Source: Tomocerus qinae
Taxonomy: Eukaryota > Arthropoda > Collembola > Entomobryomorpha > Tomoceridae
Length of the DNA: 64,000 bases
Assembly (NCBI GenBank): GCA_020055645.1
Contig: CM034546.1
Location: 68,262,001-68,326,000 of the forward strand
Reading direction: 5' to 3'
The notes beneath the pieces are model-generated. The model ran no database searches, was not told where the DNA came from, and saw only the letters and a program-made list of their open reading frames with translations. Positions 1-11,526 of the stretch are shown here, piece by piece. Numbering within the stretch: the stretch's first letter is position 1; each line of letters starts with the position of its first letter. Both the position numbers and the translations under genes were made by a program.

Positions 1-667
1 ACGTCATTGTAATGTTTGTATGTTGTATGTTTGTGTGTGCGGATGTTTGTGTGTACGGATGTTATGAAATTATGAATGTTAGTTCTCGGCCACCGTAACG
101 TTATTTCAAAATGTATTAACAACACAATTTGGTTTATTTGCTGAAGATGCTAAATTCCATCCAGATAGAACTTGGTTTTATGCATACACGCTTGCGCGGT
201 GATAAAATTATGAAAGTCACTGTTGTGAGACGTGGTAGTTGATACTCTTTCTTTCAATTTAATACACCGTGCCGTGACCTTATTTTATACGCAGGAAAGT
301 TTAAAAATTAAAAAAATAAATTTTAAAATTTTAAATATCGTATATTCATAATAAAACTATATTTTTTTCAATTCGCAAATGGTTTTAAGCTAATAGGAGG
401 TTAAAATGTTTTACGTCTTAAATAGAAAAACTAAGTCCATTCTTAAATAGAAAATATTCAGAGCAGGATGAAGTGTTAAACTATTTTTTATTTCAAATGT
501 GTACGTTTTGAATCTGCCACTTGTGTTAAAGAAATTTATTATCATAAAATTATGACTTCTAATATGACGTCACAAATCGTGATGAAGATAGGATTAGGAA
601 GAGTATAAGTAGCCCTTAAAAAGTTTAGGTGGGTAAATATTTATGAATATAGAATATTTCTTTAAGG
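1..667. other. non-coding start of window
   Basis: No gene seen. Bases about 15-65 are a GT-rich simple sequence with two copies of a GGATGTTTGTGTGTAC-like phrase. The remainder is AT-rich with in-frame stops in all frames. Confidence 0.5.
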
Positions 668-1049
668 GTCCAGTACCTTTAAATTTGGAAATCTCTGATG
701 ACTATCAAAATACATGTAAAAATTGTTTTACAACTCCCGATTTTCTTGTGTGGCACATTTTTGGAATCCTGAATATATTGTCAACCACCCCATTGTACAA
801 AATATACGATATGTTTACTCAGTAATATATCTTATTGCGATTATAATTTTGTAAACGACAAAATCTGCTAGAAAATTTAAATATCGTATATTTTGTACAA
901 TGGGGTGGTTGACAATATATTCAGGATTCCAAAAATGTACCACACAAGAAAATCGGGTAGAACTTTAGACAGAATTCCAAGAGTTGTAAAACAATTTTTA
1001 CATGTATTTTGGTAGTCATCAGAGATTTCCAAATTTAAAGGTACTGTAC
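668..1049. repeat. large imperfect inverted repeat (foldback or hairpin)
   Basis: Left arm 668-812 is matched in reverse complement by right arm 881-1049, separated by a 68-bp AT-rich loop. For example, TTGTACAAAATATACGATAT at 793-812 pairs with 881-900. The right arm carries about 24 extra bases near 957-982, so the arms are not identical. A 60-codon reading frame at 643-825 lies within the left arm and is probably incidental. It could be a foldback MITE or a source of long hairpin RNA. Confidence 0.75.
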
Positions 1050-1299
1050 TCTTAATGTGATTCCATTTTCGTTGGTCATAGACATGGATGTCATGGAAGT
1101 TGACATTTTCCTTGCATTGACACTATAAAACGGTAGTATATGTAATTAGTTATTCCAAATCAAAAAAACAAAATTTTCTAAAACTTCAGCTTATTACGAC
1201 CAAGGGCCAATATTTTTGTGTTGGAATTTTATTGTGACTATCGGTACTTACTCTGGTCACCCATTATGGTCACATTTTTGACTTGGGGTATAATGTTAC

Positions 1300-1625
1300 G
1301 CCTACGTTACTCTGACTCATCATTATGCATACTGCCAAGCTTAGATGTAAGCATCCCATCCATTATACCCAACATCCCCATCCAGGTGTATGAATTGGCT
1401 GAAAGGGATGTGTTGGTGATGGCTGTAATGGTACTTTATTTGGAAACTGGGGATGGGCTATATTAGATGGATTACTTTATTTGAATTGGTGGTGGGCTGG
1501 ATAAGATGTTGATCTTTTCTTGGGTGTTTCGTGATGATAGGATGGATGGGGGTGGGTGTTCCATCTTTTGTATTGGATGGGATGTTTACCTACAACTTAC
1601 GTCAATGCTGCCAAGTGTTATTTTG
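1300..1625. repeat. dispersed GGATG-rich repeat, copy 1
   Basis: This stretch is rich in GGATG/CATCC words and resembles 23340-23525. Both contain the ordered phrases GATGTTGATCTTTTCTTGG-like, GGATGGATG, GTTCCATCTTTTG and GCGATGTTTACCTACAACTT-like. Reading frames across it are not conserved between the two copies, so it is treated as a dispersed repeat and not a gene. Confidence 0.5.
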
Positions 1626-1736
1626 TTTTATCCGACCAAGCAAATAAACTGCTTCCCCTCACGCACCAGGTGGGTGACGGAAATAAGTTTCTGAAATACA
1701 TTCTATCCATCTTACAATATTGCCCCGGAATACACA

Positions 1737-1780
1737 CTAGCTTTATTTATACCAGGGCCTGGGCCCTGTGACCGGCTAGT
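1737..1780 (+). mobile_element. Helitron-like 3' terminus, copy 1
   Basis: A perfect short hairpin GGGCCTGGGCCC (1755-1766) is followed nine bases later by CTAGT (1776-1780). That is the arrangement of a Helitron 3' end (hairpin then CTRRT). A diverged copy is at 7089-7132. The matching 5' TC end was not located. Confidence 0.4.
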
Positions 1781-3310
1781 GAAGTTATAACAACCTTTTT
1801 TGCAGAACACTCAAACTGTCAATGATTGTCTTATTATTACAAGAATTGAAATGTTACTGTGACTATGACACTTCATCAAAATGGAAAAAAGAAAATTTTT
1901 GTTTTACAAAGGTGTCGAAGAACTTCCTTCAAGTATCTACGACAAAATTGTCAGAAACACCTTTATTTCAGATGGCAATACAATTGTGATCGTCCTACTA
2001 TCTTGAATAACAACTAAAGGGAAGATGAATTTTCGTTTTGCGCTAATAGAATACTAATACTAAGTATGCTTTAAGTTTGTTTGTAAATTATTTTTGTGAG
2101 GTTTACCTTGAGCCACAAAAAAATTTAAATTGCTTAATTACTGATTCATCGGTTAACATAATATATGAATACAAAGAAAATCATTATTACATTCAGTACG
2201 TTTAAAATATTATATACCCAGTCTTTCAATCAGGAAAATACTTTCAATGAAATTGGTAAAGGCGTTTTTTGTTATATCACTTTAACATTAAACAAAGCCT
2301 AAGTCAATAAAAGTCGAAAAGCAGAATATTATGTGATTAAATATTGTCCAGACATTCAAAATGGATTTGAAGTTACGATCCTATAAGGGCAAAGGTATTA
2401 CAGGACTACTTTCTGACGATTAACAACCACGAAACTATACTATCGTTACATGTAGAGCACACCACTTTACAGTACTTTGTGATATTTCTTAAACAAACAA
2501 GGAATAATGAGAATGTGGACAATTTTTTCGTAAGATTAATGTTACAGTTAAAACTTATTTCCTCGAATTCATTTTTACAAAAGATAAGTGTGTGATTATT
2601 TGTTTTGTAATAGTATTACATATAGTTAACCTAACCAGTAAAATTCAAGGTCTTGATGTTTTCTACCTTTTATTTTTGATTACGTAAAATTGTCTATTTC
2701 CCTTATAGCTACAAATAATTTTCCGGTTCTAGCGGACGTATTTACTTGTTTGCATTTTGAATATTTTAAGGCATTTTGATGTGTTTCAATTTATTATAAT
2801 ATGTACAGGCTCATTGCCAATAATTGCCACTGTATCATCTAAACAAACAATTTTATTTCATTGTTAACGGGTCAACAGTGTCAGAGTCAAGTGGACTTGC
2901 GAACTGCGAATTCCATGTCTTAAGCATAGATACGCACATTAATGCAATAATATATTTAGAATAAATAAATTTGTACAATAAAATAATACCTTTTGTAATG
3001 GTCAAGACTATGCTACACTTTTATTTTAGTAATAGTAACCTACAATAAATGCAGGTTTAGTAATAGTATTAAGTAGGTAAATGACCTTAAATAGTAACAA
3101 AATATGCCTATGTAATTTTTATTCTTCCAATAGTAAATAAATTATAAACCATTACTTTAACATGTAGTTAGACTACCGCCTTGAAATTATATTCGGGACC
3201 CGTCTATCATTATGTAATAAGGAAGTCCACATTATTTTCGTGTAAGTTAATTTTAAAAGGTTCAGAAACAGTTGAGTGTTCAGAAAGAACAGTCATTGGT
3301 ATATTTAAGA
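1781..3310. other. intergenic, AT-rich
   Basis: No open reading frame of note and no recognised repeat. The last few hundred bases are the presumed promoter and 5' UTR side of the receptor gene that starts at 3311. Confidence 0.5.
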
Positions 3311-4559
3311 ATGGCTACCAAAGCAATGTTGGATTGTTTCGCTTTATATTTTAAATTATCTGATATTTTGAAATGTGGATTTATTGATTACGACAGTAAG
3401 AAAAAGTTGGCGACTCCTACCATTCAGAGGAAGAAAAAGATATCTTCGTTTTGTGGCATAGCCCTATTCTGTTTGACAAATATTTACACGTTATCCATTT
3501 TATTGCTTCAGATATTCGTGAAAGAATCCTTTCTAAGTACCGTAGACATTTTTATATTCATGGTATTTATATTAGCTGGTGTTTTCAGTCTTTTCATCTA
3601 TATTGTCTCATATCTCTACAATGAAGAGATTTGTTCCATAATTAACAACATTTTACGCTACGATGAAATATATCATAGTAAGTATTAACAAGTTCCCCCA
3701 TAAAAAACTCTCGTTTCCCATTACCAACCGAGGCTGTTAATTTTAATTTTTTTCTATTGCAGTGAAATACAGTGAGGATGCAGCTGGAGCGGAATCAGTT
3801 TTAATCATCAGAATTTTGTGCAATATCTTCATATCATTTTTCCCCATTGCCTTCACTCTATTCCCACCTTTATCATTAACATTGATTATATCAAATGTGA
3901 ATATTTTTTCCAGCGTATCAAAATATTTTGTTCTATCAGGAAATTTATGGCTCTCGGTTCCATTATTATTTTTTGGGCAACTATATTTTCTAACATATGG
4001 AGCTATGGCATTAGCTTTTACAATCATGACTGAAATTGGATACATTCACACAACTTTTTATTGGCTTACTAGTATTTCTATACCAAAAGGGCACAAAAAA
4101 TTAAATCTCAAAAGTTGGGAAATAATATCAGTTATTGAAACGTATTCAATTCTATCAATTCTCAATCAAAGATTCAATGGAACCGTTAAATGGGCTACCC
4201 TCGTTTTTATTGGCATAGGAAATGTAGTAAATATTTTATGCAATTTCGCCACAGTCAAACTCTACTCGAAACTTCCATTATTGATATACATCTGGCCACC
4301 ATACACAACTGTTGCAGTCTATATTATACACTTTTATATTATAACAAGATGTGGTGGAATATATCACCTATCTCTAAATTTTGCTAAAAGTTGGCAATTT
4401 CAGCGTAACAATAAATATCTCCGTAAAAAATTTTCATCATTTAGACCCTTGAGAGTTTCACTAGGACCCCTTTCGGCCATGGAAAGAGGAACCATTATGA
4501 CTATTTATTTTAATATTCTAAATTACACTATTACTGCTCTTCTCTCCATAAGTTTGTAG
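3311..4559 (+). CDS. gustatory-receptor-like 7-transmembrane protein (2 exons)
   Basis: Predicted ligand-gated chemoreceptor of the arthropod gustatory receptor superfamily, acting in the plasma membrane of sensory neurons (family inference). Exons are 3311-3677 and 3763-4559. The intron of 85 bp starts GTAAGT, ends TTGCAG and is phase 1, and the joined frame gives 387 residues, usual for the family. The first ATG after an in-frame TAA (3254-3256) is at 3311. Hydrophobic segments include FCGIALFCLTNIYTLSILLL and a C-terminal one (MTIYFNILNYTITALLSISL) preceded by RPLRVSLGPLSAMERG, matching the last-helix layout of these receptors. It is on the opposite strand from the other receptors here and is clearly diverged from them, with the intron at a different place. 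An odorant or other 7TM receptor is possible but less likely. Confidence 0.75.
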
Positions 4560-5631
4560 AGTAATCAGAGCAGATGAGTAATGTACATTTATTTTGTACG
4601 GTATTTTGCTAAATTATTGTGGTGGTCGAAGTACAAACTAAAGTAGTAAGTTGTAGGTAGTTATTTAAATATCTAAGTACCTAAATGTTTTTCACGACCA
4701 ATGTCTTTATTTATTTACTTATTCCAGTAAAAATGTACACCGTCATCCAAAATTGATTGCTATATATAGTACAGATAAGATAATTTGTTGTAGAGAGTAA
4801 TTTTTATTCTATATCAATACAGTATGATGTGATTTTTTCTTTGGACTTGCTTCTGTTGTATACTTTTCATTCGCCATACAATAAAAAATTTATAGCATTG
4901 CCCATGCGGTAACAACATCTATATATTATACTGATTATACATTTTTGCAAAGTTGTTATTACTGGCAAAGGAAATGAAATTTTAATTCTCAAACTTCCAG
5001 GAATTTTTAAAAATAATATGATAGTATATTAAACTAAAGAAAAAAATATTGGGCGAAAAAATTAAATTATCTATCGATAAGTATGGTGTAGCCATTTACA
5101 AGAACATGTAATTTGTAAATAATAACTTTATTTAACTACTTAAACCTACCTATAAATATTTATCTTTGTCAAACCTATTCATTACATTATTACTAAAACC
5201 ATACCGTAGCACGCAAAACAGGATTGCCATGCTAGTGAAAAATGTTAACCCATATAGTTAATTATATTATTCTTATTACGTTATTTCAAGGTAACTACTA
5301 TAACAACATAGGCAGCCCTAGAGGTTTTCTCATCCTATCGTGTTTCAAATAGAAATTCACTTTTTTCATCCTGAGAATAAAATCGTTATTTTATTGCCAC
5401 CCATCAATAACCAAAATTTATTACCCAACTAAGCTTGTAGTAAAAATCAGACTCGCATTGATATTGTGATCAAGTTATATAAATACGTAATAATAAAGAA
5501 CATTTAGTGGAATTTATATCATTGCATCATTGTGAAAAGTAGTTACAATTAATCGTTGAATATATCCCTATTATTTACACACTTTATCAGTAAGGTAGTT
5601 ACATACGTATATTTTTAAATGGTAAATTTAG
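4560..5631. other. intergenic, AT-rich
   Basis: No gene or repeat recognised. It holds the convergent 3' ends of the receptor gene and of the small gene at 5632-5961. Confidence 0.5.
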
Positions 5632-5961
5632 TTATTGATAAAACGGAGTAACTCGTCTGAATACCCAGCTTTCCAAATCTTGTCCTTCTGATGGTGCTCC
5701 ACTGATGTCAACGGAGCCATACAACTTGTATCCTTTAGCTTTAAGATTTGCAATGATTTGACAGAGCAGCAATCTTCCGTAAACTGTTTCCGATCCTTCC
5801 GGCCACCAAGGATTCCCTCTTAATTTAACTTCTTTAGACCCGTAGTAGTCTCGTTCATTTTGAATTCCCCAAGGCCATCGACTTTTAACGGCCTCCATCA
5901 CACAGGGCATGAGGCTGGGAGTGACAATTACCCGAATTCGATCTTTATTCAAAAAAGTCAT
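5632..5961 (-). CDS. conserved-looking orphan protein, 109 aa, single exon
   Basis: Complete frame on the minus strand starting at a true ATG (5961), with an in-frame TGA two codons upstream and a TAA stop at 5632. Composition is unlike the surrounding AT-rich noise: it contains Trp-rich WPWG and WWPEGSETVYGR segments and a KLYGSVDISG...ESWVFRR block that looks like an ordered alpha/beta fold. No signal peptide or membrane segment is seen. No neighbour suggests a role. I do not recognise the family and assign no function. Confidence that it codes is moderate to good, because random AT-rich DNA rarely gives such a composition. Confidence 0.6.
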   Translation of the reverse strand: MTFLNKDRIRVIVTPSLMPCVMEAVKSRWPWGIQNERDYYGSKEVKLRGNPWWPEGSETVYGRLLLCQIIANLKAKGYKLYGSVDISGAPSEGQDLESWVFRRVTPFYQ

Positions 5962-7088
5962 TGATCAGAAATTTGCAAATTTTAAACAAACTTAATCTTT
6001 GGTACAACCAAATGACGATAAAATCTCGATGTAGATTCGTAGACTTTGTTTACACTGCCGTCATCTATACAATACTTGTTCTCATACTCAATATTTTTCA
6101 ATAAATTTTAAAAGAAAACCTCAAAGAATGTAAAGACATGGCTGATGTCAATAAAGCTTATATCAGCATAGTACATTTTATTTTTTTATTTACATAAATA
6201 ATTGCCTATATATTATGGCAGTTTAGTTCGTAATTGCGTTTCTCTAAATCATAATCTATTGGGAAGGCGAATTGTACGATAAAATAAAGTCAATATTTGA
6301 AACCATCATGGCTGATAAAAAGCATAATCACCAAATGTAAAAAAGGTAATATTAAAGTTGGGTTTACTAACATTTCACTTCTAAAGACAAAGCCGTTTAT
6401 TTATTGGTTGAAAATTAGATCATATCTACTCGCTATTACTGGTTTGCATTCGCCTCCTTATTAATTCAGAAATTGCCCTGAACGGTTTTATCAAACATAA
6501 TAATATTATGAACCTGGTCAATTACAATTAAATAACTTTAAATTCAAAATGAATTTATAATCCTATTTCTGGCTTCACTTTACCATTATTTTGATGTTTG
6601 TTGATTATACTATTTTTGATGCTTAATTCTATAATTTGGTCGTTACATAATCACAAAAGCTAAACTAGGTAATGCACATGTACACTGAACTGAAATAGAC
6701 AGAACTCAGTAAGTCAATAAATATTAATAATATTATATTTAAAAATAATATCTACATTTTGCCATCACAAAGTATTCAACAATGATTATCAACATCGGAG
6801 CCAACCTTTTTAGTTTGTAAAAATGATATTCCGGAATCCGCTGACCAAAGAATCAGTTCCCTAAAAGAACTTAACGATAATCGTAAATCTATATTTTATT
6901 CGTGTTCGAATTGATTTAATCCCCCAATGAACAGATTTATTTCAACGAGCAACGTCCACACAACTTCCACGATTCTATTTCTAAGCAGAATTACTAATGT
7001 TACTAATGCGAAGTTTTGGGATATTTTTGACTCTATCCAAATGTAATGTAAAATCTGTACCTATGGTCCAGTAAATGAGAACGGAATA
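5962..7088. other. intergenic, AT-rich
   Basis: Nothing recognised beyond scattered short AT-rich runs. Confidence 0.5.
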
Positions 7089-7132
7089 CTAGCTTTATTT
7101 ATAACAAGACCTGGGTTCTGTGACCGGCTAGT
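7089..7132 (+). mobile_element. Helitron-like 3' terminus, copy 2
   Basis: Related to 1737-1780: ACTAGCTTTATTTATA, then a hairpin AGACCTGGGTTCT (7107-7119), then TGTGACCGG and CTAGT (7128-7132). The hairpin differs from copy 1 in both arms but still pairs, which favours a structural role. Confidence 0.4.
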
Positions 7133-8539
7133 AAACTATATGAATTAAATATTTAACAGGTTAAAATTGAATGTAATCTTTTATAGGCCACTTTCAATGG
7201 AATATATCCAAGTAGTAACCATCCAGAGACTCCAGAGTTTGATGGGAAGTAAATGGAGAAAAATTGAAGTTTACTGAGATGAAGATTCGAGTGCTTTGTG
7301 ATGAAAAGAGATTTAAAGTTGAAGAGGGCCCATCTACAATCTTACTTATGGATTCCTATTTTGAAATTACTCAGGCTGCCGTGGAATCTGGAATTAAAGA
7401 TGAATGGGAAGTCGAAGAAAATAATTTGCTGAAAATTTGCTGAAAAAGGAATTCAACAATGAAAATACACTCAAATGCAACCATCTTGTCGAAGACTCCA
7501 GAAGGTAATTATCCCGACGGTATTCCTCTCTCTGGAAACTTCAAGCTGTTTTTGGAATCCTTTTGATTGGCTCTGTTTTAGGATGCTCTTTATTTTTAAT
7601 AGAAATGTTTAAAAATGTTAAAATGGCCAACCATTTTTAGTTTTCATCCATTCAATTCGTAATAATGCGTACGTAAAATTTTAAAAGTGTCACAGCTTCA
7701 AAATGAGAAATAACATACCGTTACATGTACATAAAAAATAAAATTTAAAATAGAATTATTGGGATATTTGAAAAATAACGCATCCAAAATGGAAATAAGA
7801 ACATTAAATGTTTTTAGTGCAGTTTTTGTTTTCGTCTTCCAAGTATTTGTACTCGATTTGTCATTTACGTAGTATACATTAAACTCGCTTAAGGAATTCC
7901 AGTCCATTCAATCTGTAGTGTTGCGCAGCCAAGCCATGGTATTAAAAATACTCTTAATTATCTACCTGTACGTGTATTGAAGTGCAAAAAGCGTATATAT
8001 CAACATTTATTTTAATTTCGAAAAAGCTAAGACTAACTTAGAGTCGAGTTCATTGTTTTATGCTTTATTTTACACATTTATAGAATGGATAACTCGTTGT
8101 CTATGTATCTAGCTAATTTTTAGGTGTGTATCATAGTCATGGTATGAATTAACGTATACCCTTCTTTAAATACTATGTTTGCAGAAGAAATACAAATGTA
8201 AATGTCACAATTCAATCACAATATTTTGATACCCCTTTAAGAAACTGTAACATAAAATCGTTTAGATATTCTATGCTATATAAAATTGTGGTTTGCCATT
8301 TTGTCCTATGCTTTTATGGAAACTGCTACCATATTATAGCTGAGCTTATAACAAGTGTACTAACAATAAATATAATGTTGGATGATGAAGAATTCTGGCT
8401 TTCTAAATAAAGTGAAGTGAGTTAGTATTATTAGTTAGTTATTACCTATTAAAGATTTCAAACTTTCCATCATATAGGACGGGGAATTTTATTCACAACA
8501 AAAATTATATAGGTATATCTACGTGTTACAATAAATATG
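7133..8539. other. intergenic, possible short coding remnant near 7280-7443
   Basis: Around 7280-7443 on + there is a short ATG-initiated stretch of about 54 codons with more protein-like composition than its surroundings (MKIRVLCDEKRF at the start, acidic end), closed by TGA. It lacks neighbours or splice context that would make it a gene, and may be a gene or transposon fragment. The minus-strand frame at 7698-7907 has no supporting feature. Elsewhere nothing is recognised. Confidence 0.25.
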
Positions 8540-8938
8540 TATGTAAGTATCGAATGAACACACAATTGTCAAGTAAAGAGATATGCACATTAATATAATC
8601 AATAAATTCATTCAGGAAGTAAATTGTAATCTCGAAATAAGAAAAAATCAAATTTTACCGTCTTACTCATAATATAGTATTAATATTATAATCTATTAAT
8701 ATAGAAATTATCAAATTACGAACTACCTACTTAAATTATTTAATTTGTATGTAAGTATCGAATGAATACAAGAGTCAAGATGTGTGTACATTAATATAAT
8801 AAATAAATTCATTTAGAAATAAATTATAATCTCATAATACGAAGAAAACCTAAATTTTAATGCCTTATCATATTATTATATAATTCATTAGTATATAGAA
8901 TTAATCAAATTACGAACTACCTACTTAAATTATTTGTC
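8540..8938. repeat. two-copy tandem duplication, period about 208 bp
   Basis: 8540-8747 is repeated at 8748-8938. Both copies start TATGTAAGTATCGAATGAA and end near AATTACGAACTACCTACTT. The copies have drifted by small indels, so the duplication is not recent. Confidence 0.8.
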
Positions 8939-9225
8939 TAAGCTACGACTTAATTACTAAGTGGAAAATTCAACGTTTTATAATAATGGCTAATGAAAAC
9001 TGAATTAATTAACATTAGAAAAGATGAGAAAATAGAAAAAAAATCATTTAATTTAATTATTGCTTGTGGGGAAAGTCTGTATTGATATTTTCCACAATTT
9101 CCACCCAATTTAAAAACATGTTATACTAATCCTCTAGATAACTTGAAAACCTAATCCTTGGTTTTCTTAAAACCGTGCCTCAATAAATCAAAGTTAACAC
9201 TTTTACTGCATTTGCTGAAAGTTAT

Positions 9226-11134
9226 CTACCAACTGTCTTTTAAGACAAAATCTTCCTTCCAGAGGTCAAAGAGAAGTTCGTCCATTAGACTGTCTAAGCT
9301 TATACCTTCGTTTTGGAATTCTTGGCGGATCTGTTCCTCTGCTGGTGTCCGGATATAAGTGCCAAAATAAAAGTGCCAATTGGCACTGTCAATGTCCATA
9401 AGTGTCAATTTCAAAAGTGCCAAAAACTTTTGTGCCAAAGCATTTAATGCCAAAATCCCAAAATGATCTATACTAAAATATTTATGCTTTCCTAGCATAG
9501 ATCATCCATTCTATGTATAGTAAATGGAAGGCTAACGAACTAAGATCTATCAAGACTTGTGTAATTTGAATACGCTGATATGTAAACGCTAAGCAGATAA
9601 GCTAAAGTCCTAGCTTAGGGAACAAATATCTTCCATTTATATATCTATATATCTTCCATATATTTTGAAAAAACATATGTGGGACGTTACAAAAATCCTC
9701 TTTTCCCCCTAACAATGTGGTCGGTTTACAAACGTGTACAAGAAAATGTACCAAGAACAACAAATTCCTTGGAAGGTTGGCATCATGGTTTTAATTATAG
9801 AGTGGATAAACCGCATCCATCAATTTGGATGTTGTTGTCCCATTTCCAAAGCGAACAAAGCAACTGTTCGCTTATGATCGTTTATTACTTTAACAGCGGA
9901 ATGGCACCACCTCAAAAGAAAAAGTACAGGGAGCTTGATGAAAAGATTTCTTTTCAGGTTGCACAGTATTTCACAAAACCTAATATCGATTATTTAAAAG
10001 CATGTACGCATTTTGTGGGACGGAATAATCAAGGATGAAAGGTTTAAACTCACATACGATTATAATTTTCAGCGTAATACCCTCGTACATAACATGAGAC
10101 TTAAAAATGACTGATTAAACTTGTATTGGCATTTAATTTCATTGGCACTTTTGTTTTTGGCACTTCTCAAAATCTCTGAAAAAAATAATTGGCACATTTG
10201 ACCTTTGGCACATATATCCGGGAACCCCTCTGCTACATCTATAAATGAATACCGTCGTCCTTTAGTTCTCGGAGGATGTCTTCATCCAGTGACTCATGGC
10301 GGATATCATCAGTCTTCTTGGGTTGAATGACATTTTGTGTCGAATAATTGTGATCCAGAGGAGTTAAGTCCACAAGGTCGGGCAATTCCGTCAGTGATGA
10401 GGCAGGGAAGATTCCGGCACCAGAATTATTTGCAGTGGAGGGTTTTGGAAGATTTTGACTTGAACTAGGTTTGAAGAAGGCGTACCAAGATTCGGGAAAA
10501 CTGGGCTCATTGGAAGACGTTCTGCTGCTGAGGTTCAGGATATCTCCATATTTGCGACTCGGGGTGATTGGCGTGTTGGTTCTCAATCTGGTAGCGGCTC
10601 GATCTGGAGACGCCTGGACGAAATAATATAAATAAAATAGTTTGAATTTTCTAAATTCAAATGAAACCTCCGCTGTCTTTAACTTAGCAAATAACAATAC
10701 AGAATGACGATAATATTTACCTTAATTAGAGAAGGTTCCCTGGCCAACCAAAACTTGACCACATCTGGAGTGACCGTTCCACAATTTAAAAATTTTACGA
10801 CTCCACTAATCCAACTGTCACTTCCGGGAGTTCCGTACTGGGACAATTGATTTGCAATAATCTGTTGCGTAAAGAGCTGTATCTTCTGTCTTCGGAGAGT
10901 CGACAAGGTTGGCCTGAAAAAATCACGTTTTATCACAATCAATAATTTGTTTCGGAAATTAAACAGAGAAAATTGATACTTAATATTGCTGAGTAAGCTC
11001 CATAATAAAAAGAGAAACATGTCATCTGAAATTTCAACTTACATTGATTTCCGTTTTTCATTGTACATTTCTGCAAAGGTTTTTCGTTCCTGAGATTTTC
11101 CACAGTTGGAGCTTTCGTGTGAGCTGGAACTCAT
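9226..11134 (-). CDS. unknown 253-aa protein, 4 exons, last intron filled by a MULE
   Basis: Exons on minus: 11134-11043, 10913-10721, 10613-10253 and 9341-9226, phases 2, 0 and 1, all GT-AG. The joined frame is open from ATG to TAG. The N-terminus is Ser-rich and charged (MSSSSHESSNCGKSQERK). A compact middle part (ISGVVKFLNCGTVTPDVVKFW) is followed by a low-complexity Ser/Pro/Asn stretch, then an acidic Asp/Leu-rich tail (DEDILRELKDD, LDSLMDELLFDLWKEDF). No signal peptide or membrane helix is seen, so it is probably intracellular. I do not recognise the family. Intron 3 (10252-9342, 911 nt) is 883 nt of transposon plus its target duplication. If the acceptor fails, the frame would end just after exon 3. 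Confidence 0.6.
9344..10226 (+). mobile_element. MULE (Mutator-like) DNA transposon, decayed
   Basis: Terminal inverted repeats start GGTGTCCGGATATAAGTGCC at the left and GGTTCCCGGATATATGTGCC read inward from the right. The element is flanked by a perfect 8-bp duplication CCTCTGCT (9336-9343 and 10227-10234). Subterminal regions carry many GTGCCAA/TTGGCAC words. A + strand frame at about 9679-10038 encodes a C-terminal transposase piece with the MULE-type TTNSLEGWHHGFN and HPSIWMLL motifs. The catalytic domain is missing, so the copy cannot be autonomous. Confidence 0.8.
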
Positions 11135-11526
11135 TTTCGCGGTATCCAGAAAGGAGATGTATATCAAGGAAGTTTACTGCAGACAAAGAATGAAAACCAA
11201 ATTAGGATTTGCAGACTTTCGAAATTATCACTAAAATTACAATCGGCTGAGGTTTTTTTAGATTATTATACTTACGATTTTTCTCCAGTGGAAACAGCAG
11301 ACAACAATTTTTCCAATTTGAACAACGGTTTGAAAAACGAGAAATTGATTTTGAAGAGACGGATTTTCGAATGGACCAACTTAGAGAGCAGTCTGATCGA
11401 CAATGACCACTGAATTTATTTTTCGAAGAAAGTCATGAAAAATTGTAACTATAGGTTACATGCACTCATCTTTGAGAAAAGACACCGAGAACAAAGGTAA
11501 TCAACTGCGCAGAAGCATCTCTAACT
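11135..11526. promoter_or_regulatory. presumed promoter/5' region of the unknown minus-strand gene
   Basis: Non-coding DNA directly upstream of the ATG at 11134 and next to the tandem repeats. No TATA box or other core element can be fixed by eye. Confidence 0.25.

Noticed and set aside
643..825. 60-codon plus-strand frame
   Set aside because: Overlaps the left arm of an inverted repeat; no other support.
3743..4045. Minus-strand 100-codon frame
   Set aside because: Antisense to exon 2 of the receptor gene, with no independent evidence.
7698..7907. Minus-strand 69-codon frame
   Set aside because: AT-rich, no splice partners, no paralog.
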